Below, in pieces: positions 49,490-58,521 of a stretch of DNA of 64,000 bases. The DNA is taken from the NCBI GenBank assembly GCA_947095585.1, contig OX352765.1:27682254-27746253 (forward strand). The letters run 5' to 3'. The translations under genes were made by a program, and so were the position numbers. The first letter of the stretch is position 1. Each line of letters begins with the position of its first letter. The notes under the pieces are model-generated. The model saw only the letters and a list, made by a program, of their open reading frames with translations. It was not told where the DNA came from and did not search any database. The DNA comes from Nephrocerus scutellatus. Taxonomy: Eukaryota > Arthropoda > Insecta > Diptera > Pipunculidae.

Positions 49490-50866
49490 CTACTTAATCT
49501 TTTTGCCACTGTTGCTAGCACCACTACCATTCCTAGTTGCACTGCTGCTGCGGCTGTTCAGCTTCACATCGAACATATTCCTTGTTTTGTTAATGGGAAA
49601 GCGCATTTTATTCCTAAGCCATGTCGTGAATGCTCGCTCGTTGTCCTGCATTTGCCGAACCTCGTGTTCGTTTGCTTTCAGCGCCTTCTCAAGAACAAAG
49701 CGTTGATGTTTTTGCAATTTCTGTTCACGTTTTTCCCACTGGACTTGGCTCAGACCATATTCAGACAAGTATCCTGTGTACTTGGGAAGCTTCTCGGTGA
49801 TGGCGTTACGATATTCACAGCAGGTCTTGTAGTTAAACTTTAAATTACTTATTGCGTCTGGTGGCGTTGCAATGGAAGAATTATTGTTGGTAAAATGACA
49901 ACACTTTGCTGTTGTTGCCGCTGTTGTTGATGATAAAGGTGGTCCGCTCTTTCGTCGAAATGAGAAACGTTTTGTGAATGGGATGTTCTTCATCGCCGGT
50001 TTCTTTGGAATAATTAAATCGTAAACGTCTTTATCATCAGGCAAATAAGAGGCTACAATTATTGAATATTTATCATCTTCATCGTCATCGTCGTTATCAT
50101 CGGTTTCTTTTGCGACTTCAGTTGTTGATTCCTCCTTCTCCTCGCCATTAGATCCAGAGCGAATTTCATTGATAGTTGTTGCCAATGGTAACTGTAGTTT
50201 TCGAGAAGTTTCCGATGTTAATGCGTCTATGTTACGTCGGTTGATTTCTTCGGTATCCTTTTCCAACTTTTGTCCGCTGTCCATATCTATAACAATTATT
50301 TCCTCGCAAATTTCTTCGATTTCTTCGTCCGCATTTGCAGACGGATTGTTGTTATCGCCAGATATTTCCCATTGCTCTAAATGCAACTGCTCTGCTACTT
50401 CTAGCGTCGTCGAGTCTTCGTCTTCCAGAATTTCATTAATAACTGGGATCCTACGGTCACAGGTAGCTGCGTCATTCGCTTCCTCCAATAACACCTGTTC
50501 GTCCGCTTTTCCCGTTGCTCCTTCATAATCTTCCAAATTTAAAGCAAATTTTACTTTTCTACTGGAATTTCCATTCAGTTGCTCAGCAGCACAATTGCTT
50601 AGATCCATGCCATCAGCAGTAGTTGTTGCTGTTGCTTCTTCTCCTGATGCCTGCTGGTCACCAAACAACTCTTTGTTAGCTTCCTTAATTTTATCCAGGA
50701 TGTTATATTCATTTACTGGTTTCAGGACTATATGTTATACATATTATGAAAAAAAAAGAGAACAAAAATACGTTAGGAATAAATTGGACATTCAGAACGC
50801 TAACGACACACACTCACAATAGACCTCACCGTCTTCGTCTGATTCACATGCGTGCTGTTGAAACAT
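49490..50866 (-). CDS. Unrecognised acidic protein with a conserved-looking Trp/Lys-rich C-terminal segment
   Basis: I do not recognise this gene. Exon 1 is 50818-50866, ATG then MFQQHACESDEDGEVY, with phase-1 donor T|GTGAGTGTG. Exon 2 is 49490-50727 after an ACATATAG acceptor and continues FLKPVNEYNILDKIKEANK. Together they give 428 residues plus stop. Residues about 60-240 are acidic and low complexity, with an SVEE/DDDDEDDK-type patch. Then comes a basic FTKRFSFRRKSG stretch. Residues about 320-410 form a charged helix-prone segment (KLPKYTGYLSEYGLSQ, WEKREQKLQKHQRF, NERAFTTWLRNKMRFPI) whose style recalls CCDC-type coiled-coil proteins. The tail is Ser-rich and basic. There is no signal peptide or membrane span, so it is probably intracellular. 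The long open frame, good splice sites and Kozak-like GGCAAAATG support a real gene. Confidence 0.8.
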
Positions 50867-51659
50867 TTTGCCAAAAGGACCCCCAAAAACCCAAAGCAAT
50901 ATTCGTGTGAAATATTGAGGAATTTTTGATGAATTTTTGAGGCATGTACGAGTACTATTTTCAGTGCTCCCGCACGCTATTCCCCTTCTTCTTCTTCTAA
51001 TTTATATTTTTGTGTTCACTGCAGTACCGATAGATTCTTTTGATGAACATCACCTTACGACCACCAGTCGAACTGTCGTTTCTCGTTTCTATCTGAGACA
51101 ATGCGGCTAATGAATTTTATACAAAACCACTTGCAATACGGAGTTTGTTTGCAAAGTGTAGAATGTACGTATGTCGTTTATAGCTTTTGCGGTGTTCCCA
51201 ATTTTGTTATTTGTGTTTTCAGTATGTCAATGAATAGATTCCCAATTCAGAGAAAATGTCGCACCATCGATGATGAAGATAATGATGGTAATAATGGTAA
51301 CTAAGTGGATTAACATCGTTGTTTGATCGATTTTATTGTTCCCCCACAATTTAAGAGCTTAACCGTCATCGCTTACGTATATGTATAGCAATCACTTTAT
51401 ATATACATGCGAGTCTATTCACTCATAGCAACCAGTGTTTTTTAAGGCTATATGTGATAAAATAAGATGTATATTTACCGGATAGAGTGTAAATGTAGAC
51501 AACAAATGGAAATTAATCGGAAAACTGGTCGTTTTTTGTTCGGTGAACCTTTGTGTCATTGGACGATAATTTCGTTCTCTTAACATTTGGGTGAAATTTC
51601 TTTAGCTCAAAGCACCCTCAAAACTGCTTAAATTACGAGTATCTATATCCGCATTATCA
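50867..51659. other. Upstream region of the unnamed acidic gene; no other gene seen
   Basis: The presumed promoter lies right of 50866. The frame 51101-51304 has no recognisable content. Nothing else was identified. Confidence 0.4.
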
Positions 51660-52780
51660 GGTATGTTGAGTGGTGGTCCGCGTGGTGCGCGGTTTTGTAA
51701 CCACAGATCTCGGGAGACCCTATGCTGTGATAGGTATCTGGAAATGGTCATGAACCTGTATCATATCGGTGTTCCGACACTCCGAAAGCTCAATCAGGTC
51801 GGCACAGAGAGGTTTTCCCAATTTGTGGAGTCGGGAGCCTGTCAGTGCTGAACATTTGGAGAGATAATAAAAGAGAGTTTTTCTCTCATTAACATCACTG
51901 GAACTTCTGCAAAATATATTATACGGGATTCCAAGTTTGGCTGTGTGGATGCCTACCGGCCAATCGCCAGTGATTATAGCAAAGATTCTGGAAATATCTT
52001 TCCGTGATCTGGAGATCAGCTCGGTAGGTATATTTTTATTTTAGGAAGGCCACATCGCCCTCGATGTAGTGCAGTTGGTTAAGTCATTAAGGGGAGAACA
52101 CGTTCCCTGAAGGAGACTCCCTTAATGAAGTCAATGTTACGTCCATCTTCGCCAGTACGTCATTGCCGTCGATGTCGCTGTGCTCCTAACTAGAGTTAGG
52201 TCTATGCTTTGACTTACCGAAGCCAACTCAGCTTGCCAATGCCTGATGGCAAGTTTCGAGTTATTGCTAGTCGCAATAATGGCTTTTATTGCAGATTGGC
52301 TGTCTACGAGTATGCCAACCCTACCAGTTACATCAGTATTGTTGGCAATTCCCTGCAATCCTCCCAAATCGCTAGGATCATCGTCTGAAAGATGCTAGCA
52401 GAATCGGGCAGCTTGTAGAACTTTGAAAGATTAAGATTTTCTGAGAAGACTCCAGCGCTGACTCCATTTCTCACTTGTATTCGTCGGTGAGTAGAGTAAC
52501 TTCAAAGAGCCCCAGTCCTCCCCCGTTCTTCCAACTTTCTTGAGTCGGAAACTCTTCGGGGCTGCGGTGTCATATCCTTTGGTAACGACTGCAGATATTG
52601 CAGCGTGCTTATGGTTTGGCAACAATCCACCCAGCTTCTCTGAGACGGACTGCGCTGCAAGTCGCAACGTATTTATTAAATAGGTCGGGAGGTAATAATG
52701 TACAGTTATTATTATGTTGAGAGCATCAGTAGGACAGGACCGTAGTACTCCAATTATGCCAACAGTTATGGATCTTTGCA
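51660..52780 (-). mobile_element. LINE relic with RNase H and 3' terminal region (I/R1-like)
   Basis: On the minus strand the order is TDALNIIITVHYYLPTYLIN near 52720 and EDWGSLKLLYSPTNTSEKW. Next is the RNase H segment GRVGILVDSQSAIKAI (52310-52330), then RSRKDISRIFAIITGDWPVG and IHTAKLGIPYNIFCRSSSD near 51920-52010. A C-terminal part runs to about 51660. Frameshifts separate the pieces. The element is cut at its left (5') side by the LTR starting at 52782. Confidence 0.78.
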
Positions 52781-52781
52781 T

Positions 52782-53407
52782 TGTTAAGAAAAGTAGTTAG
52801 TAGCGCATATAATAGAATTATAATCCTAAGATAAATCGCAATATAAATCAAGTAGAGTAGTTGGTTCAAATCCTAGATAAATCGCAATGTTCCAAGAATA
52901 AATACTCATATTAGAATTAAGAAACAACGGCATACTAAAAATATGAAGCATACTTTTAGGCTAAGACTAAGACTAACGAAAGATTATTTGAAATGTAACC
53001 GACTGCAAGTTTGAATCATTGTGTACTGGTCAAACAAGTAGTCAACCGGTTTGTTACATATAAGTGTCGTTAGTTGTAAATAAGGGAATAAGGGTACATT
53101 TTTCTGCATATTTCTGTCTACAATATTAGAAGTTTCCGGAAGCTTATGATTGAGTATAAATAGAGGCGTTAGGCCGAAGTAAGATTATTAGTTGTTTGGA
53201 ATTTAACCAGTGTAGTTGTAGAAGTTCTTGTAAAGTACTAGTATCATAGGTGTTCTTGTGTACATTTAAAGTAATCACCATTATAAATTGTGACCTTGTG
53301 TTAATTTTATTATTGTTCATTAAAATTGTTATTTGTAAATTAATTAACTTGTGTTGTGTTTTAATTGCGAAATCCTTTACGAACTCGAAAGCATGAATTT
53401 CGTAACA
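52782..53407 (+). mobile_element. Solo LTR of an LTR retrotransposon
   Basis: This 626-bp segment begins TGTTAAG and ends CGTAACA (TG...CA, with TGTTA/TAACA inverted ends). It contains a TATA box, GTATAAATAGAGG, at about 53155. No primer-binding site or gag/pol frame follows, so it is solo. The 5' part is shared with 23642-23822. Flanking bases (TGCAT left, ATATT right) do not match, so a target duplication is absent. The family is not assigned. Confidence 0.82.
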
Positions 53408-53419
53408 ATATTATACCTA

Positions 53420-54730
53420 ACTTGCTGGCATTGAACTTCTTGTAAATCGAAGAAATGATTGCAATGCCTACCTTAAACGCGCTAAATTCGACTATGACCA
53501 AAAACTGAGACAAAAAATACTTCATTCTCATTCACAAAAACATTCCAACTGTCAGCTCTATAGACAAAAAGGCCAATCTGCTTGCCTCACATTTCGCAGC
53601 TAACTCTACGCTGCCAAATAGCGCGTTGTCGCCGCCTGTACTTGCAACAGTTGAATCCTCTATGGGACAGATTTACTTTCGTACTCGTCAAGTGGCTAGA
53701 GTATTAAATGCAATACCTTGAATCACGTGAAATCCTTAGTGACCAGCAGTATGGTTTTCTTAGGCAGCGTTCTAATGGCTTATCTCATTGAAAAGTGGAA
53801 CCAGTCTATTCACAAATTTGGTGAAAGTAAAGTAGTTGCATTCCATATTTCCAATGCATTTGACAGAGTCTGTCATCAAGCTCTTTTGTCGAAAATGACT
53901 GCTTATGGAATTAACAACACCCTGCTCGATTGGACTAGTAACTACCTTTCTGACAGTTCAATCCAGGTCGTATTGGACGGTTTCAAATCCAATTTTCACC
54001 GCATAAACGCCGGTGTTCCTCAAGGCTCTGTTTTATTTCCGACACTCTTTCTGATTTTCTTTAATGATCTCCTATCCACCACCTCTAATCCAATCCATTC
54101 CTTTGCTGACGACAGTACTCTTAGCTTTTCATATGACTTCACGCTTTCTGCACGCCCCTCTTCGTCACAAGTGGAACTTGAACAACAACGTTGAATTTAA
54201 ATTTAAACCCCCAACATTTATCCATGAATGGATCTTGCATCGGTATGTGCGTCAACAACAAGCTTCGTTGGAATATTTGCCATCACCAAAAATGTTGCGA
54301 GATGCTTAGGTTTCCTAAAACGGTGCAAGATGTACTTCACTCCTTCAGATCTGGCTACTATTTACAAGGAGTATATTCGCCCTAACTTGAATACAACTGT
54401 ATTGTCTGGGCAGGTGCCCCCAAGACCACATTGCAATTACTAGACAGAGTTCAGAACCGCGCGTTAAAACTTATTGGTGACGTACAGTACATATCGCGCA
54501 AACAATCGAATCGCTTGAACATCGTAGGAATATTTCCTGCCTGTCACTGTTTTATCGCTTTTTCCACAAGCGGTGTTCAAAAGAAATATCCAGATGCATC
54601 CCGCCCATTCTCGAACCCATCCATAACACCCGTGCCTGAACTCGAGCTCACGGGTCCACCATTAAGCCTATCTTCGGACCTAATAACCAATTCAGAGATT
54701 CCTTCTTTAGCCGAACGATTAAATTAAGAG
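53420..54730 (+). mobile_element. LINE family B relic with RT catalytic FADD
   Basis: Upstream pieces read NDCNAYLKRAKFDYDQKLR near 53455, the linker before RT. The long frame 53718-54194 has LMAYLIEKWNQSIHKFGES, AFDRVCHQALLSKMTAYGI, INAGVPQGSVLFPTLFLIF and HSFADDSTLSFSY (catalytic FADD). C-terminal pieces follow in other frames (TPSDLATIYKEYIRP, LLDRVQNRALKLIGDVQ). The stretch between linker and RT fingers is shortened. Related relics lie at 17050-18150 and 56130-56460. Confidence 0.85.
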
Positions 54731-55519
54731 GTTTTTCTTTTTTTTGGGTAAAAATTACTGGCGGCCAACACGTCGAGGTTTGATCGCACTTCCATCAGTC
54801 ATCAGCATAGATACTGCAAGTGCATAATTAATACATTTTATGTCCCTATTTTGCTGATGGCTGCCCGTCAGGATAATCACGGAGTAAATGATGAAAACAA
54901 AACTTACATTTTTATTGTGTACTAAATAAGTGTAATTTTATTACAATAAATAATAATCGCAACAAAAAACTTTTCTATAGAAACATTTTTCTCATTATTA
55001 AGTCTCCAAATATAAAATAGCAATCAATCCTTAAATCAATACGTAATTACTCATAGTATCAAACAGTAATGGACTAAGATTTTTTAAATTTTGCCACTTT
55101 TACAAAATTATATCTAAGTATAGCAATAACCGAATGGATGCTATTATAAAAATGTGATTTCTTATTTTTGTTTTAGCAATATTATTTTTTGTTATTAAAT
55201 AAACAACCTAAAATTATTTATTAATTTTTATTTACATTTAGATAAAAGCTATTGCTGGTAAGATTGTGAGTTTTAGTGTTGCCACTGTCTGTTGTCCTTG
55301 GTGCATTTATAATTTTTTCGTATTTCTTTTAAAAAACTTTTTACTTTGATTTAAGTTAGCACTCGCGTTAGGGATTAGCACTCTTATAAATTATATAATA
55401 TGGTAGGCACAGCGTGGGTAAAGAGGTGAGTTAAGGAGTGAAAAAGAGTAGACTTATGTGAGTTTTATAAGCTCTGCTTCTAAAAGGAATGCTTGTCGTT
55501 TACAATGGCGGCGATTAAA
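54731..55519. other. Gene-free AT-rich stretch
   Basis: Nothing recognisable was found after the LINE end. Confidence 0.4.
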
Positions 55520-55960
55520 TTTGGCGAAAGAGAGCTCTCACATGAAAAAACCTTATACTTAAGACTTACAAGATTGCATGGATTTTTGTTTTGACAAAAA
55601 CCATTCTCATTGTGTTGTGTGGGCGCCGTGGCCGAGCAGGAGGTTCGTGGTTCTAATCCCAGCAACACCAAAAGTATTTTTCACGATGTCCCACCTCTCG
55701 CGAATGGTTGACAAACGTTTCGAAAGTAATAACTTGTCACGGAAAGCTTCTCAATTTGCCGTGTTCGGATCCGGCCTTAAATTGTAGGTCCCTTCCATTT
55801 GTGTCCAAAAATATACATGCGCAGCACAAATGGTCGCGAGAAGCTAGGCTTTGGACCGCAATGGTCTGTCGCGCAGAATATTTTTATTATACGTTGTGTG
55901 AAATCCATACAATCTTGTAAGTCTTTAGTATTAAGTTTTTTTATTGTTAGAGCTCCCAAA
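55520..55960. mobile_element. Fold-back element with long arms, copy 2, split by a SINE
   Basis: The left arm has GAGCTCTCACATGAAAAAAC and ACTTAAGACTTACAAGATTG at 55530-55580. It mirrors AAATCCATACAATCTTGTAA then GTCTTTAGTATTAAG and TTATTGTTAGAGCTC at 55901-55955. The SINE (55622-55892) sits between the arms with its own target duplication, so the fold-back element is older. Confidence 0.8.
55614..55900 (+). mobile_element. SINE copy with 8-bp target-site duplication, damaged head
   Basis: The body 55622-55892 is flanked by GTTGTGTG at 55614-55621 and 55893-55900. It starts GGCGCCGTGGC as the full copy does but lacks about 25 bases between A and B boxes. The B box is changed to GGTTCTAATCC. 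The tail is TATTTTTATTATAC. Confidence 0.9.
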
Positions 55961-56129
55961 GAAGATATCATTGAATAGTATGTTGTATATAGTATATGGA
56001 GTGGATGGTATATTGATAAGCATTTAAAGCGCTACGAGTATTATGGTTGAATTGGTGGTAAGTACATAATTGGCAATTTGAAAACATTGAGTACCGCAAG
56101 TAAAAGTAGCGATCGTATCAGAAAACATT

Positions 56130-56460
56130 TCTGCGATGTAAAAGCGATTCGATTGTCTTAGCAATGTTTTAATTGGACCGACAATAGGTCACTATAATAA
56201 AAGTAACAAACGGTACCGGTGATAAAACAGAACCTTGGGGAACATCAGTAATTTAAACCTGAAAGATAGTTTCTAAGGATTACATCGATTCCATAGGTTC
56301 ATACTTTCGACCAAAGAGCTTGATGCCAAATTCTGTTAAATATTTGGAATATAGCGAGGGCAAAAAGTGTGCTTTTACCGAACTGATAAGTTGACTTTAT
56401 TACCTTTCCATTTGTTGGTTAGATATGCCTTTTGATCATGCCCACGAAAACCGTACTGCC
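56130..56460 (-). mobile_element. LINE family B fragment, RT motif region
   Basis: The minus strand reads [17 protein letters not shown] near 56240, the RT GVPQGS motif of family B with V for L changes. The flanks are too decayed to read. It is short and inactive. Confidence 0.6.
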
Positions 56461-56499
56461 GCTTATAAAGGACTTTTCGTGGATCTAGATATTTCAATC

Positions 56500-56700
56500 G
56501 ATTTATATTTTTGCATACAAATGGAAGGGACCTTCAATTTAAAGGCCGTATTCGCCGAAAGCCGAATTGAGAAGCTTTTTAATACAGTTATTGGTCCAGA
56601 TACTCGCGATTTATATTTTTGCATAGAAATGGAAGGGACCTACAATTTAAAGCCGTATTCGCCGAAAGGCGAATTGAGAAGCTTTAAATGACAGTTATTG
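56500..56700 (-). repeat. Two tandem 108-bp copies of an antisense SINE segment
   Basis: Units start at GATTTATATTTTTGCATA at 56500 and 56608. Each contains AAATGGAAGGGACCT(T/A)CAAT then CGAATTGAGAAGCTTT, which is the SINE body reversed. Each ends ACAGTTATTGGTC. They lie immediately left of a forward SINE copy at 56709. Confidence 0.8.
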
Positions 56701-56708
56701 GTCTCTAG

Positions 56709-56875
56709 TGGGCGCCGTGGCTCAGTGCTTAAGCTTCTCAATTCGTCGTTCGGATATGGCTTTAAATTGTAGGTCCCATCCATTTGTGTGCAAAATAATA
56801 CATGCAAAACACAAATGGTCGCGAGACCGCAACGGTCTGTCGCGCCGAATATTATTATTATTACTATTATTGGTA
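56709..56875 (+). mobile_element. SINE copy, internally deleted
   Basis: The head GGCGCCGTGGCTCAGTG (intact A box) jumps directly to CTTAAGCTTCTCAATTCG. The B box and early body are thus lost. The remainder to GTCTGTCGCGCCGAATATTA matches, with a long (ATT)n tail to about 56873. No clear target duplication was seen. Confidence 0.85.
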
Positions 56876-57911
56876 TACGGCCGAATTCGTTTCGCCAAAT
56901 ATTGTCATGTCTGGGTTGTTAAAATATTGACGGTTCTTTCTCAGTAGCTCAGTTGCTAAGCGTTATTATTTGTTTTTATTATTTTAGTTTTATTTATTCT
57001 TTTAAGCTTCTGTTAAAAAAAGTGTGTCCATCGGAGATACATATACATGTGTTTAAAATTTGAAGAAAATCGTAATAATTTTTAAAAAATTTAATAAATT
57101 TGAAAATTTTAATAAATTGTTTAAAATTTGTTTGTACAAAATTATTTTCATCATAGCAAATTGTTTTATATTAATTTGTTTTGTATTTTAACAAAGAAAT
57201 TGTATAAAAAATTCATTAATGGAATAATCTAAGCTACGTTTTGATTTTTTTTTTGTGTTTTTATCAAGTATGTTTGTGTTATCGTGGAGTTTTTTGTGTG
57301 TGTTGATTTTATACAACGCAATAATCAAAGATTTAGCAAAATTGTTTAAAAAAGATTTGGTAAAAAAAATGTTATTGCACATATTTTGAGCAAATTGGTT
57401 GCTTGTTTAATGTCATATTACGAGTATGTCGGATTTTTTTTTTAATAAAATCCATTTTACCGACTATTAACAGTATATTAGGTGTCCCTATAACAGTGGG
57501 TGGGTGCGGGTGTTTTAGTTTTTATTTAATTTTTTGTTGGTTATTTCAAGTAAAATTAAGAAATTTTTGTGCTACTGCATAGTAAATTAATTCCAGTGTT
57601 GTTGGTGAAGTTTATTTAGACGCCCGTATTACTATTAATTGCTATTGTAAGATGCTGAGATTGCATCAAGTATATTGGATTGTTTGTTGTCTCTTAAATT
57701 TGTTGCTTATTTCCTTAATAATTATTTATTTTCGTATAAATTGAAAAAGAAAAAAATATTTACGGCAAATAAAGTTAGCTGATTGATTGTTAACAGTAAT
57801 GGCGTCAGAGATATTACAAATATTCCTTTGCTTTACCAAAACATGATTACCCAAAACATGATATAATATATGTAAATATAAATATAAAATAAATAATCTA
57901 TATATGTATAT
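56876..57911. other. Gene-free AT-rich stretch
   Basis: It contains a third locus of the ATACATGTGTTTAAAATTTG repeat near 57045. The frame 57188-57382 (minus) is low complexity. No gene was seen. Confidence 0.45.
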
Positions 57912-58521
57912 AAAACAAAGTGGGGTTAGTTACACCATTTATAACTCGAGAACGGCTGGACCGATTTTTATGATTTTTGTTTTGTTGGATTTGTCTCCGC
58001 CAGGAATAGCATAATAAGTATTAAAAAACCCGCCAGGTGGCGCTGGTATCGTTTTTTTCCTGAAAATTCTTATTTATGGAACGATTTGGCTCAAATTCAC
58101 GTCTATTCTATAGTTTTCTGGATTGGTAAGTTGGTTAGTTATTGGTGTGTAAGTGGGCGTGGCGTCAGTGGGCGTGGCGTCAGTGGGTGTGAGGTCAGTG
58201 GGTAGTGGGTCAGTGTGTATGAGGTCAATGGGAAGGTAGTCAGTGGGCGGGAGGTCAGTGTGCGGAAGGTCAGTGGTTGTGAGGTCAGTGGGTGAGTTCA
58301 GTGGGCGGTGGGTCAGTGTGTATGAGGTCAATGGGTGGGTGGTCAGTGGGTGTGAGGTCAGTGAGTGTGAGTTCGGTGTTGTGTTAAAAAATGTAACACA
58401 ATGATGTGACTAATACTGTGACGCGATATCGCAAAGCAAATAGCTTTTCACAAGTTCACAAAACGATCACAAACAAATTTATTGAAAGTGGGACAGGACA
58501 ACGTCTGTCGGGTCAGCTAGT
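57912..58521 (-). mobile_element. Dispersed element with a GTCAGTGGG minisatellite
   Basis: The right end reversed reads ACTAGCTGACCCGACAGACG then TTGTCCTGTC, and the left side has TAACTCGAGAACGGCTGGAC CGATTT-type sequence. The interior 58135-58390 is a minisatellite of about 10-20 bp units built on GGTCAGTGGG and GTGTGAGGTCAGTG. It also carries TCTATTCTATAGTTTTCTGG, shared with 23.9-24.2 kb. No protein is encoded; the PTD-repeat frame on the minus strand is an artefact of the minisatellite. Confidence 0.65.

Noticed and set aside
50169..50528. A 119-codon Ser-rich plus-strand frame
   Set aside because: It is antisense to the acidic part of the 49.5-50.9 kb gene. Glu/Asp codons reversed give Ser/Phe runs.
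58074..58331. An 85-codon frame of PTD repeats on the minus strand
   Set aside because: The protein repeats are the direct translation of the GTCAGTGGG minisatellite. The frame is open because the repeat lacks stops.
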